41,735 nucleotides of DNA from a virus, in the IMG/VR virus record IMGVR_UViG_3300007760_000740, positions 1 to 41,735 of that record; one strand, written 5' to 3'. A program made the translations under genes and the position numbers. Position 1 is the stretch's first letter. Each line of letters opens with the position of its first letter. Under the pieces are notes generated by a model. The model saw only the letters and a list, made by a program, of their open reading frames with translations. It was not told where the DNA came from and made no database searches. Shown piece after piece: positions 24,100 to 31,825 of the stretch.

Positions 24100-25015
24100 T
24101 ATAAAAAATGAAGATTGTATAGAATACTTGAAAAGTGTTCCTTCTAATTCTGTTGATTTAATTTTGACTGATCCTCCTTATAATATTGGTGTTGATGGTG
24201 GAAAGGGTTGGGATAGTAAAAAGGGTGGTCAATGGGAAACTGAGAATGAATATTTATTATGGTGTAAGAAGTGGACAGATGAATGTGTCAGAGTATTAAA
24301 ACCAAAACGTATGTTGATTGTTTGGGGAACATTAAAGACTGATACATTTTTGAAGTATAAGCTTGATGTTTTAAATTCATATCCTGATATGGTTGGTCAA
24401 CAAGAAATCATTTGGGGTTATAATTGGGGCGGTCGTATTAAACATAACTTTGCAAGAAAGCATGAATATGTATGGTGTTATAGTAAGGGTGATAGTTTTC
24501 TTTTTAATGCTGATGATGTTAGAATTGATCGTGCTATTAAATTTAACATGAACAAACAAAAGAAAATGTTACATAGATTTAAAAATTATAAATGTTGGGT
24601 TAGAGGTGATAGAGAACCAACACAAGAAGAAATAAAAATATATAAAACTGATGTGATTGAACCAGCAACTGAATTTAAAAAAGGTTCAATCCCTACTAGT
24701 ATATGGCAGAAAAACAATCATACAACTTCTGATGATTATTGTGGTTGGCATGCTACAACTAAAAATATTGATATATTGGAAAGAATGATTGCCGCTTATA
24801 CCAATAAAGGTGATACTGTTCTTGATATTTTTATGGGTTCTGGTTCAACTGCAATAGCATCTAATAATTTAGGAAGAAACATTATTGGTTGTGAAAAGAG
24901 TGAAGAATATTATCCGAAAATGATATTTAGATGTGAATTAGCTATGTATAAGAATTGGTATGATAGAAATAGAAATGTTTTTAAAGCAATTGCACAAGAA
25001 AAGAAACAGAGATAA
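24086..25015 (+). CDS. DNA methyltransferase, beta-class (N6-adenine or N4-cytosine)
   Basis: 309 residues from ATG 24086 (24071 is an in-frame alternative adding five residues). The motif order is that of beta-class enzymes: catalytic DPPY at 29-32 in the N-terminal part, AdoMet-binding LDIFMGSGST (246-255) near the C-terminus, preceded by HATTKNIDILERMI, the equivalent of HPTQKP-LLERLI. The target recognition region lies between (about 120-215). DPPY fits N6-adenine or N4-cytosine transfer. It probably protects phage DNA from the nuclease encoded directly upstream, and possibly from host enzymes. Confidence 0.9.
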   Translation: MKTFDIKNEDCIEYLKSVPSNSVDLILTDPPYNIGVDGGKGWDSKKGGQWETENEYLLWCKKWTDECVRVLKPKRMLIVWGTLKTDTFLKYKLDVLNSYPDMVGQQEIIWGYNWGGRIKHNFARKHEYVWCYSKGDSFLFNADDVRIDRAIKFNMNKQKKMLHRFKNYKCWVRGDREPTQEEIKIYKTDVIEPATEFKKGSIPTSIWQKNNHTTSDDYCGWHATTKNIDILERMIAAYTNKGDTVLDIFMGSGSTAIASNNLGRNIIGCEKSEEYYPKMIFRCELAMYKNWYDRNRNVFKAIAQEKKQR

Positions 25016-25041
25016 TGATGGAATATGAATTTGTATAGTTC

Positions 25042-25074
25042 TTCCTTGTATTATAAACTTTAATTTGTTATAAT
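25042..25074 (+). promoter_or_regulatory. Early promoter of queE (predicted leaderless)
   Basis: TTCCTTG 25042-25048, 20 bases, TATAAT 25069-25074. The queE ATG at 25081 is six bases beyond the -10, so the message should start at the start codon. No Shine-Dalgarno sequence is present. Confidence 0.8.
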
Positions 25075-25080
25075 TATATT

Positions 25081-25968
25081 ATGAATAAACTAAGATATAG
25101 TGAAATGTTTTACTCAGTTCAAGGGGAAGGAAGGTATGTTGGTGTGCCTTCCGTTTTCCTTCGAGTGTTTGGTTGTAATTTTGAGTGCCGTGGATTTGGT
25201 CAACAAACACAAGATAGGGATAAATGGGTACCAGAAGAATTAATGCCTCATAATAAATCCTATTCTAATATAACTAATATTAAGGATCTTCCTGTTCCTG
25301 GTATAGGTTGTGATAGTTCCTTTTCTTGGGGAAAGAAATGGGGACACTTAGCAAATATTGATGATACTGATACTATTGTTGATAAAATCAATTCTTATAT
25401 TCCTAGCACAGAACCAATCCATTTAGTTATAACTGGCGGGGAACCACTCCTTAAAGGTTTTCGACCTGCTATGAGTGATATTGTTTTTCATCCTAAGTTG
25501 GGTATGAATAATGTAACATTTGAAACAAATGGAACACAAGAATATTTGTTTAATAATGCAACAAATACTCATGAGAAATATGAAATATATTGTGAAAGAT
25601 TTAGTCAATTTTATGGATCAAATGGTATTACATGGTCTGTTTCGCCAAAACTTTCTTTTTCTGGTGAAGAATGGAATGATGCTATCGTACCTGATGCGTT
25701 ACTTACTTATAACACTTGGCCTGATTCTTTTTTATATCTTAAATTTGTAGTCCGTTCATTAGTTGACTTACAGGAAGTTGAAGAAGCTATTATGGCATAT
25801 AAAGAAGCTGGTGTTAAAATAGATGCTGTTTATTTAATGCCTGAAGGAGGAACAGTTGAAGGATTATCAATTACAGAACAGGATGTAGTACAACTTTGTC
25901 TTGATACTGGATATAAGTTTAGTCCTCGTTTACATATTAATCTTTTTGGAAATATTTGGGGAACATAA
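25081..25968 (+). CDS. queE: QueE, 7-carboxy-7-deazaguanine synthase (radical SAM)
   Basis: 295 residues. It converts 6-carboxytetrahydropterin to 7-carboxy-7-deazaguanine. The N-terminus YSEMFYSVQGEGRYVGVPSV is diagnostic. The cluster-binding cysteines are C32 and C36 (GCNFEC) and C77 (GCDSSFSW), with 40 residues between the second and third, far more than in bacterial QueE, as in other phage-type enzymes. ITGGEPLL is the SAM-binding GGE motif and FETNGTQ follows. It opens the que operon from its own early promoter. Confidence 0.93.
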   Translation: MNKLRYSEMFYSVQGEGRYVGVPSVFLRVFGCNFECRGFGQQTQDRDKWVPEELMPHNKSYSNITNIKDLPVPGIGCDSSFSWGKKWGHLANIDDTDTIVDKINSYIPSTEPIHLVITGGEPLLKGFRPAMSDIVFHPKLGMNNVTFETNGTQEYLFNNATNTHEKYEIYCERFSQFYGSNGITWSVSPKLSFSGEEWNDAIVPDALLTYNTWPDSFLYLKFVVRSLVDLQEVEEAIMAYKEAGVKIDAVYLMPEGGTVEGLSITEQDVVQLCLDTGYKFSPRLHINLFGNIWGT

Positions 25969-25970
25969 GA

Positions 25971-26471
25971 ATGGCTACACCAGAAGGTAATAAAAATACA
26001 AAAGAAACAAAGAAAAATGCAAAAAGAAATAAAGATGGGTTAAGAGGTATTCCGTATACGGATGTGGTAAATAATAAATCTATTATGGTTAATGATGGTG
26101 GAAATGATAAAGATGGTAATCCTACCAGAGAAGGACATACTAGAATAGATAGTGATACACTTAATACTTTAAGTAAAGCTGCAAAAGAATTAAAGATAAG
26201 ACGAGCTGTTCTTATAAGAAAAGTTCTTCAATCCTTTTGTATGTATTTTACAGAATCAAAAGAATTAGGTGGTAATCCTTTTTTTAATACACCTAAAACA
26301 TATGAAATTTGGTTACAAGATAGAAGTGAAGTAAAAGTATTAGTGAATGAAATTATTAATATGAATAATACAATGCAGGAAAATAGTAAATCACCAGAAG
26401 TTAAATTGTTATCAAAACAAATGGTTACTTTAACTAAAATAATGAACCTTACACATAAGACGGTACTATGA
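25971..26471 (+). CDS. Unknown protein of the que operon, possible ribbon-helix-helix
   Basis: 166 residues from ATG 25971, two bases after the queE stop. The first 35 residues are Lys/Asn-rich and probably disordered. Residues about 60-100 read like an RHH DNA-binding unit: a strand HTRIDS, a helix TLNTLSKAAKELKI, a turn, and a second helix RRAVLIRKVLQSFCMYF. The C-terminus is helical. It overlaps the next gene by ATGA. It could be an autoregulator or a DNA-targeting partner for DpdA, but neither is shown. Confidence 0.65.
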   Translation: MATPEGNKNTKETKKNAKRNKDGLRGIPYTDVVNNKSIMVNDGGNDKDGNPTREGHTRIDSDTLNTLSKAAKELKIRRAVLIRKVLQSFCMYFTESKELGGNPFFNTPKTYEIWLQDRSEVKVLVNEIINMNNTMQENSKSPEVKLLSKQMVTLTKIMNLTHKTVL

Positions 26472-26932
26472 CTGAAAAATACAATTATTATTATGACGAG
26501 TACTATAACGACATATCAAAATTATATGATCGGTTTATTAATGTAGTCAACCCTCATATTGTTGGAGTGTATCGTGGATCATTACCAATCGCGACTCATT
26601 TAAGTAATATACTTGATTGTCCTATGAGTATTATAAAGTTTCAGTCTCGGGACGGTGAAGATAAAAAGGCTGAATGGTTGTTAAATCTAACAGAGGATAA
26701 AACTATTAGAGATAAGCCACAATTCTTTCCTACGTTGATTGTTATAGATGATGTTTATGATACAGGCAAAACATTTCGAGCTATTAAAAAACTTCCAGAG
26801 TTTAAAGATAACATAACTTGTAGATTAATATCATTATTTGGTAATGCTAATGATGATGATGTTTCCTATTTACATGAACAATTATATAGATGGATTGTCT
26901 TTCCACATGAACGCGTAAAAGGAGGTATGTGA
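26468..26932 (+). CDS. Phosphoribosyltransferase-family protein
   Basis: 154 residues. The PRPP-binding loop VIDDVYDTGKTF is at 92-103 and VGVYRGSLPIATHL at 32-45 resembles the type I purine PRTase opening. It looks like a hypoxanthine/guanine-type enzyme that joins a base to PRPP. It lies between queE and queD, with ATGA and TGATG overlaps to its neighbours, so it is part of the modification operon. A reasonable inference is salvage of the guanine that DpdA removes from DNA. Base specificity cannot be read. Confidence 0.85.
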   Translation: MTEKYNYYYDEYYNDISKLYDRFINVVNPHIVGVYRGSLPIATHLSNILDCPMSIIKFQSRDGEDKKAEWLLNLTEDKTIRDKPQFFPTLIVIDDVYDTGKTFRAIKKLPEFKDNITCRLISLFGNANDDDVSYLHEQLYRWIVFPHERVKGGM

Positions 26933-27468
26933 TGTGGGAAATAACTAAATCATTTAATTTTTGTTATGGTCATAGAGTCTGGACACAGGAACTAAATAAA
27001 GAGTTTAGTTTAGATAGTCAATGTAAGTGCCGACATCTTCACGGTCATGAAGCCACAGTTGATGTTACTTTAAGATCAAATAAATTAGATAAGTCTGGTA
27101 TGGTTACAGATTTTAAACATTTGAATTGGTTAAAGCAGTGGTTAGATGACTATGTGGATCATAAGTTTATCATGGATAAAAACGATCCTTTATTTACCAC
27201 AATGTTTAAATTAAACAGAGATGATGTTTTAATGATTCCTATTGATGGAAATGGATATGTGTTTGAGATGCAGAATAAAACAGAAAGTTCTTTATCTGAA
27301 TATTATGAAGGATTTTTTATTGTAGATTTTCCACCCACCTCAGAGAACCTTTCTAAATGGATTTATGAATTTACAAAAACTAAAATGAAACCTCTTTGTG
27401 AAGTTTCGAGTGTAACTTGGCATGAAACACCAAAGAGTGTTTCCATATATCATGGAGGAAATGAATGA
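26932..27468 (+). CDS. queD: QueD, 6-carboxytetrahydropterin synthase
   Basis: 178 residues from ATG 26932, which overlaps the previous stop (TGATG) and has AAAGGAGG six bases upstream. It converts dihydroneopterin triphosphate to 6-carboxytetrahydropterin. Zinc ligands are visible in CYGHRVW and CRHLHGHEATV, with the nearby Cys nucleophile in CKCRH, VDHKFI supplying the Asp-His pair, and the C-terminal WHETPKSVS with the pterin-binding Glu. An insertion around 95-120 makes it somewhat longer than bacterial QueD. Confidence 0.93.
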   Translation: MWEITKSFNFCYGHRVWTQELNKEFSLDSQCKCRHLHGHEATVDVTLRSNKLDKSGMVTDFKHLNWLKQWLDDYVDHKFIMDKNDPLFTTMFKLNRDDVLMIPIDGNGYVFEMQNKTESSLSEYYEGFFIVDFPPTSENLSKWIYEFTKTKMKPLCEVSSVTWHETPKSVSIYHGGNE

Positions 27469-28151
27469 AACAAATAACAGCATCTGAAGCTATATTAGAT
27501 TATTTAAAGAAATCAAATATTAATTATTTTGCAAACGATAATATTTCTGATGTTATTGATGAAAGAGATTTACCAGAGATAGAATCTGAAGTAGCAGAAG
27601 CATTTCAAGGAGTATTAAAAGCACTTCTTATTAATACAGAGGATGATCATAATACAAAGGATACAGCTAAAAGAGTTGCTAAAATGTATGTTCAAGAAAT
27701 CTTTAAAGGTCGTTATACAAAATTACCTAAGATTACAGCGTTTCCGAATGCAAAACAATATGATCAATTATATATGACAGGGCCTATTACTATAAATTCA
27801 ACCTGTGCCCATCATTTTCAACCAATAGATGGTAAATGTTGGATTGGAATATTTCCAGGTAAAAAAGTTATAGGTCTTTCCAAATTTAATAGAATAGTAG
27901 ACTGGGTTGTATCAAGACCACAAATACAAGAAGAAATGACAGAACAAATTGCCGATATAATTGAGAAAGAAACAGAAGCTAAAGGTGTAGGAGTTATTGT
28001 TAAAGCAGAACATTTTTGTATGACGGCTAGGGGTGTTAAAGAACATGAAAGTGATATGATGACATCAGTAGTTCGTGGTCTACTTCGTAATGAACTATCA
28101 ATGAAAACTGAGTTTTTTTCTTTGTTAAATAATATGAAAGGTATAAAATAA
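27465..28151 (+). CDS. folE: FolE, GTP cyclohydrolase I
   Basis: 228 residues. It makes dihydroneopterin triphosphate from GTP, the first step of both folate and 7-deazaguanine synthesis. Signature sequences are STCAHHFQPIDGK (zinc Cys and His pair), GLSKFNRIVDW, RPQIQEEMTEQIADII and EHFCMTARGVKE. The start overlaps queD (ATGA) and the stop overlaps queC (TAATG). A phage copy frees the pathway from host control. Confidence 0.95.
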   Translation: MKQITASEAILDYLKKSNINYFANDNISDVIDERDLPEIESEVAEAFQGVLKALLINTEDDHNTKDTAKRVAKMYVQEIFKGRYTKLPKITAFPNAKQYDQLYMTGPITINSTCAHHFQPIDGKCWIGIFPGKKVIGLSKFNRIVDWVVSRPQIQEEMTEQIADIIEKETEAKGVGVIVKAEHFCMTARGVKEHESDMMTSVVRGLLRNELSMKTEFFSLLNNMKGIK

Positions 28152-28912
28152 TGGTCAATATGATAACTAGTGGTAAACAAAAAGTAACTGGTAAAACAGT
28201 TCTTTTATTTTCCGGTGGTATGGATAGCTTAATATTTGATTATTTATTAAAGCCCGATGTGTTGTTGTATATTCCAACTGGAAGTAAATATGAACAGATA
28301 GAAAATAAAAAATTAGATATACTTAAGAAAAAAAATTATGTAGATAAAAATAAGCTAGTTTTTTTACCTAATGTTTTAAATTTAAGTGTATTTGAACGTG
28401 ATGATGCAATTGTTCCAAACCGTAATGCTCATTTAATGTTATTAGCTTCTATGTATGGCGAACATCTAATATTAGGAAGTATACAAGGGGACAGATCATA
28501 TGATAAAGATATTATTTTTTATAAGAAAATGATGGATCTGTTAAACTATACATGGAAAGAACAGCATTGGACTGAAGAACGTGTTTTTACAGTTAGTTCA
28601 CCATATAAAGATAAAACAAAAACAGAAATTGTTAAAGAATATTTGGAAAAAAGTGGAAGTTCAGATGCTTTATTAGAATCATACAGTTGTTATGAAGGTG
28701 ATGAACAACCGTGTGGTTGGTGTAAACCATGTTTTCGTAAATGGGTCTCACTTCATAATAATGGAATAACAATACCAGAAAAATATTATAAACATAATCC
28801 TTGGAATGCGCCATGGCTTCCAGAATTAAAATCTGTAGTTTTAGAGGGTAAGTATAGAGGCGCTGAAGATAAAGATTGGGTAACAGCATTAAACGATAAA
28901 GGAAAAATATAA
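28151..28912 (+). CDS. queC: QueC, 7-cyano-7-deazaguanine (preQ0) synthase
   Basis: 253 residues. It converts 7-carboxy-7-deazaguanine to preQ0 with ATP and ammonia. The PP-loop SGGMDS is at 21-26, an RNAHLMLLASMYGE segment follows in the middle, and the zinc site is CYEGDEQPCGWCKPC near the C-terminus (four Cys). It is a single-domain form without the amidotransferase fusion linked to some other phage modifications, so preQ0 is the predicted end product. No queF is seen in the window. Confidence 0.93.
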   Translation: MVNMITSGKQKVTGKTVLLFSGGMDSLIFDYLLKPDVLLYIPTGSKYEQIENKKLDILKKKNYVDKNKLVFLPNVLNLSVFERDDAIVPNRNAHLMLLASMYGEHLILGSIQGDRSYDKDIIFYKKMMDLLNYTWKEQHWTEERVFTVSSPYKDKTKTEIVKEYLEKSGSSDALLESYSCYEGDEQPCGWCKPCFRKWVSLHNNGITIPEKYYKHNPWNAPWLPELKSVVLEGKYRGAEDKDWVTALNDKGKI

Positions 28913-28928
28913 GAAAGGAATATAATAG

Positions 28929-30242
28929 ATGTCTAGCTTAACATATATAATGTCAGGAATCTCCATGGTTCTTAAGAATGGTAAAGTGTGCAAAAGGGAT
29001 AATGAAAAATATGCTAATATGGTTACTGATACTATTCGTGATTTTAAATCAGAAATTAATTTTGAAATGATGTTTAATGCCTATCATGAGGATGTTTTAA
29101 TGGATGGTTATTTATCTAAATATAAATATTTCGGTTCTAAATGGTATGCGGATTCTGGTGGTTTACAAGTAATTACAGCGGGTCGAACTATAACAGAAGA
29201 ATTAAAGCAAAAAGTTTATGAAATGCAAGCAATGCATTCTGATTATGCTATGTGTTTTGATGAAATGCCTATTAATGTTACTGCATATGCTGGTACTGCT
29301 TCAAGAGTTGATCTTTCAGGAAGACAATTTATAACCGAGTGGAAAGAAGAAAAAGCTATTAAAACTGGTTTAAATGTAAAAAAACAGATTGAAATTATTC
29401 GTAAAATGAAATCCAAAACAAAAGTATTTTTAATTTGTCAAGGAAATGATATACAGGATTTTGTTGATTATTTTGATACAGCTATAGCACAAATACCAGA
29501 AGAGTATTATTCAACTTTGGCAGGTGTTGCGGTTAGTTCAGCATGTACTGGATTAGGAAAATTAGAAACTATCAAATTATTAGGATCATATAAATTTATG
29601 AAAATTCCAGCAGGTATGGGAAATAAATTACATCTTCTGGGTTATGGTTCAAAAGGTAGATTATATTCAATGTTAATATTAAAAGAAAGTGGTTATTTGG
29701 ATTGTGATATTACTTTTGATTCTTCGTCACATGCAATGAATACCTTATTAGGTGAAATATTAGTTAAAGAGTGTAAATTATTTCCAGAAGGTGGAACTAT
29801 ACCGTTTGGTAAGGTAAGGACACCAAAGTCAGATCGAATATTTAAATATTTATATAATAAGTATGGTGTAGTTATTAGAAAATATTATGATAATATGTCT
29901 TTTGATGAATATTTAAAGATAGTTTGTGATGATCTTACAACCTCAAAAAAATTTCATTTAGATTGTAAAACAGATGTAACTATTCATTTATATACACGTT
30001 TTTTAATAGCATATGAATCATTCTATAATTTTGCCGAATCAATAATAAAAATAACAGATGGTATTAAAGAAAGAAAATTTGATTCTGGTGTTCCCATTAT
30101 TAATAGTTTAATAAATGTTAAAACAAAAGAAGATTTTAATAAGTGGATTAAAAAATGTTCGAAACACGTGCCTTCTAATGCTATTAAACGCTTTGAAACA
30201 TTTGACGAGGCACAAAAACAACAAGCAGTTTTACCTATATAA
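28929..30242 (+). CDS. dpdA: DpdA-type 7-deazaguanine DNA transglycosylase
   Basis: 437 residues. It is related to tRNA-guanine transglycosylase but belongs with phage DpdA, which swaps guanine in DNA for a 7-deazaguanine. The catalytic landmarks are ADSGGLQ (Asp75), CFDEMP (Asp111), the glycine-bearing GVAVSSACTG, and the second Asp in DITFDSSSH (Asp264), matching the two-Asp chemistry of the TGT family. Its place at the end of a queE-queD-folE-queC operon in a phage makes DNA rather than tRNA the likely substrate. AAAGGAA precedes the start. Confidence 0.92.
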   Translation: MSSLTYIMSGISMVLKNGKVCKRDNEKYANMVTDTIRDFKSEINFEMMFNAYHEDVLMDGYLSKYKYFGSKWYADSGGLQVITAGRTITEELKQKVYEMQAMHSDYAMCFDEMPINVTAYAGTASRVDLSGRQFITEWKEEKAIKTGLNVKKQIEIIRKMKSKTKVFLICQGNDIQDFVDYFDTAIAQIPEEYYSTLAGVAVSSACTGLGKLETIKLLGSYKFMKIPAGMGNKLHLLGYGSKGRLYSMLILKESGYLDCDITFDSSSHAMNTLLGEILVKECKLFPEGGTIPFGKVRTPKSDRIFKYLYNKYGVVIRKYYDNMSFDEYLKIVCDDLTTSKKFHLDCKTDVTIHLYTRFLIAYESFYNFAESIIKITDGIKERKFDSGVPIINSLINVKTKEDFNKWIKKCSKHVPSNAIKRFETFDEAQKQQAVLPI

Positions 30243-30260
30243 ATGTGATGTTTTAAAGGT

Positions 30261-30268
30261 TATAAATA
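30261..30268 (+). promoter_or_regulatory. T4-type late promoter TATAAATA upstream of the 30301 gene
   Basis: Exact octamer in the 58-base gap after dpdA. The transcript would start near 30274 and lead into the coiled-coil protein and gene 62. Confidence 0.7.
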
Positions 30269-30300
30269 TATAATGAATAGTAAAAGAGGGGGTATTACTG

Positions 30301-30927
30301 ATGGATGAATTAAAACCGGATAAAGAAGGTAAAATACATTTAATATTAAATCCTGATGATAGTGCTTTGGTTGTTCGTACAAACGATACAATTGAAATTG
30401 TTAGTCGTGAAATGGTAGAAAATGAAAATGGTTATGTTGGTGATATTGAGGATTTAAATAAAACTTTTTCGCTTGTTTTAGCATTAGCTGCATCACTTGA
30501 AGATGAAGATTTATATAGTCGTATCTTTTATAATTTAAATAAAGTTTTGATGCAACAATGGAATAGTTTAGATGATACAAAAAAAGAAGAAATTATAAAA
30601 ATACGTCAGCAAAAAGAAAAAAAACAAAGCAATAAAGATCGTAAAGAAAAGGATAAAAGAGTAGACGATTTTAAAGATAGGATAAATAGACATAGACAAG
30701 ATTATTATGAAGATCAACAAAGAAGAATGATGGAAGATTTATATAATGAAAAAGAGTTTTTGAAAAGAAATGAAGCTGAATTTGCAAAACCAAAAAGGAA
30801 AATAAAAAAGAAAAAAGCATCTTTAGCATACTTGAAAAATATTGCATGGGACCCTAATGATAAATCATTGACTGCACACTTTAAAGAATTTCGTGCTGAT
30901 GCACCACCACCTGTTGAGGAGGAATAA
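30301..30927 (+). CDS. Hypothetical coiled-coil protein
   Basis: 208 residues. An N-terminal ordered part with strands (IHLILNPDDSALVVRTNDTIEIV) is followed by a helix, then a long highly charged helical region (about 95-175), and a short tail ending APPPVEEE. The ribosome site is GAGGGGG. It has a late promoter octamer and overlaps gene 62 (TAATG). I cannot name it. The late promoter hints at a structural or assembly role in spite of the replication neighbours. Confidence 0.7.
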   Translation: MDELKPDKEGKIHLILNPDDSALVVRTNDTIEIVSREMVENENGYVGDIEDLNKTFSLVLALAASLEDEDLYSRIFYNLNKVLMQQWNSLDDTKKEEIIKIRQQKEKKQSNKDRKEKDKRVDDFKDRINRHRQDYYEDQQRRMMEDLYNEKEFLKRNEAEFAKPKRKIKKKKASLAYLKNIAWDPNDKSLTAHFKEFRADAPPPVEEE

Positions 30928-31304
30928 TGAATCCCTTTGAATATGCGAATGACTTGATGGTAAAGGAAGGTTATGATGAGGACATTGAGCAAAGAAAAGA
31001 TTATAAAGAGTTTCTGATTAATCGCTCAATATCGTATCAACCAGATTTAATTCACATTGTTAATGAGATAAATAGATATCCTGATGTGGATAAGAAATTA
31101 CATTATGATTTTCTTTATAATATTATATCCAAAAAGAAAAGACCAAGAAAGTTTTGGGTAAAGGGAAAGAAACTTGAAAACATAAAATTAATTAAGGAAT
31201 TTTTCAAGTATAGTAATTCAAAAGCTGAAACAGTATTATCGATTCTTACTGATGGTGATATTGATTATATAAAGGATAAATTAGATAAAGGTGGTGTGTT
31301 TTGA
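30927..31304 (+). CDS. 62: Clamp loader small subunit gp62
   Basis: 125 residues, like the short gp62 of marine T4-type phages (T4 has 187). The pattern KDYKEFLINRSISYQPDLIHIVNEINRYPDVDKKLHYDFLYN followed by KRPRKFWVKG and a C-terminal KDKLDKGG is characteristic, though the T4 protein itself is very diverged. It pairs with four gp44 subunits to load the clamp. Genes 62, regA and 43 keep their usual order, but gene 44 is 7.4 kb upstream. GAGGAGGAA gives a strong ribosome site. Confidence 0.85.
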   Translation: MNPFEYANDLMVKEGYDEDIEQRKDYKEFLINRSISYQPDLIHIVNEINRYPDVDKKLHYDFLYNIISKKKRPRKFWVKGKKLENIKLIKEFFKYSNSKAETVLSILTDGDIDYIKDKLDKGGVF

Positions 31305-31307
31305 TAT

Positions 31308-31315
31308 TATAAATA
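31308..31315 (+). promoter_or_regulatory. T4-type late promoter TATAAATA upstream of regA
   Basis: Exact octamer just after the gene 62 stop. It gives a leader of about 40 bases containing the regA ribosome site AAAGGA. Confidence 0.65.
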
Positions 31316-31360
31316 TTATGTAGTTATTACATAAATTTATGATTTGAAAGGAACAGCCCA

Positions 31361-31825
31361 ATGACAGATATTATTAAATGGACTATGGAAGATATGATTG
31401 AAGTGAGATTAAAAGAAGATGATGATTTTCTAAAGGTTAAAGAAACCCTCACACGAATTGGAATAGCTTCGCGAAGGGAAAAGAAGCTTTACCAATCTTG
31501 CCATATACTTCACAAACAAGGTAAATATTATATTGTGCATTTCAAAGAATTGTTTGCGCTTGATGGTAAGCCAACCAATCTTTCTGAAAATGATATAGAA
31601 CGAAGAAATACCGTTGTGAATCTTTTGCACGAATGGGACTTGGTTGAAATTATATTTCCGGAGAAAGCACAACCAACGGTTTCAATTCGTCAAATGAAAA
31701 TTCTACCGTTCGGAGAAAAATCTGAATGGGATTTACAAGCAAAATATTCCATAGGAAATGTTGGAATAAAGACCACTAATGAGTCTTATAGTGCCACTGA
31801 AATAAACGATGATATTTTTAAGTAA
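31361..31825 (+). CDS. regA: RegA translational repressor
   Basis: 154 residues (T4: 122, with an N-terminal extension of about 10 and a C-terminal extension here). RegA binds start regions of early mRNAs, including those of genes 44, 45, rIIB and its own, and blocks their translation. The core DFLKVKETLTRIGIASRREKKLYQSCHILHKQGKYYIVHFKEL is almost the same as in T4, and EWDLQAKYSIGN matches the T4 C-terminus. It lies between 62 and 43 as expected. Confidence 0.96.
   Translation: MTDIIKWTMEDMIEVRLKEDDDFLKVKETLTRIGIASRREKKLYQSCHILHKQGKYYIVHFKELFALDGKPTNLSENDIERRNTVVNLLHEWDLVEIIFPEKAQPTVSIRQMKILPFGEKSEWDLQAKYSIGNVGIKTTNESYSATEINDDIFK

Noticed and set aside
29121-29128. TATAAATA inside dpdA
   Set aside because: It is within coding sequence with no gene start downstream. 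In AT-rich DNA the octamer is expected by chance now and then.
28929-30242. Annotation as tRNA-guanine transglycosylase (queuosine in tRNA)
   Set aside because: The protein is larger and diverged, and it ends a phage que operon with no queF, queA or queG seen here; DNA is the more likely substrate.
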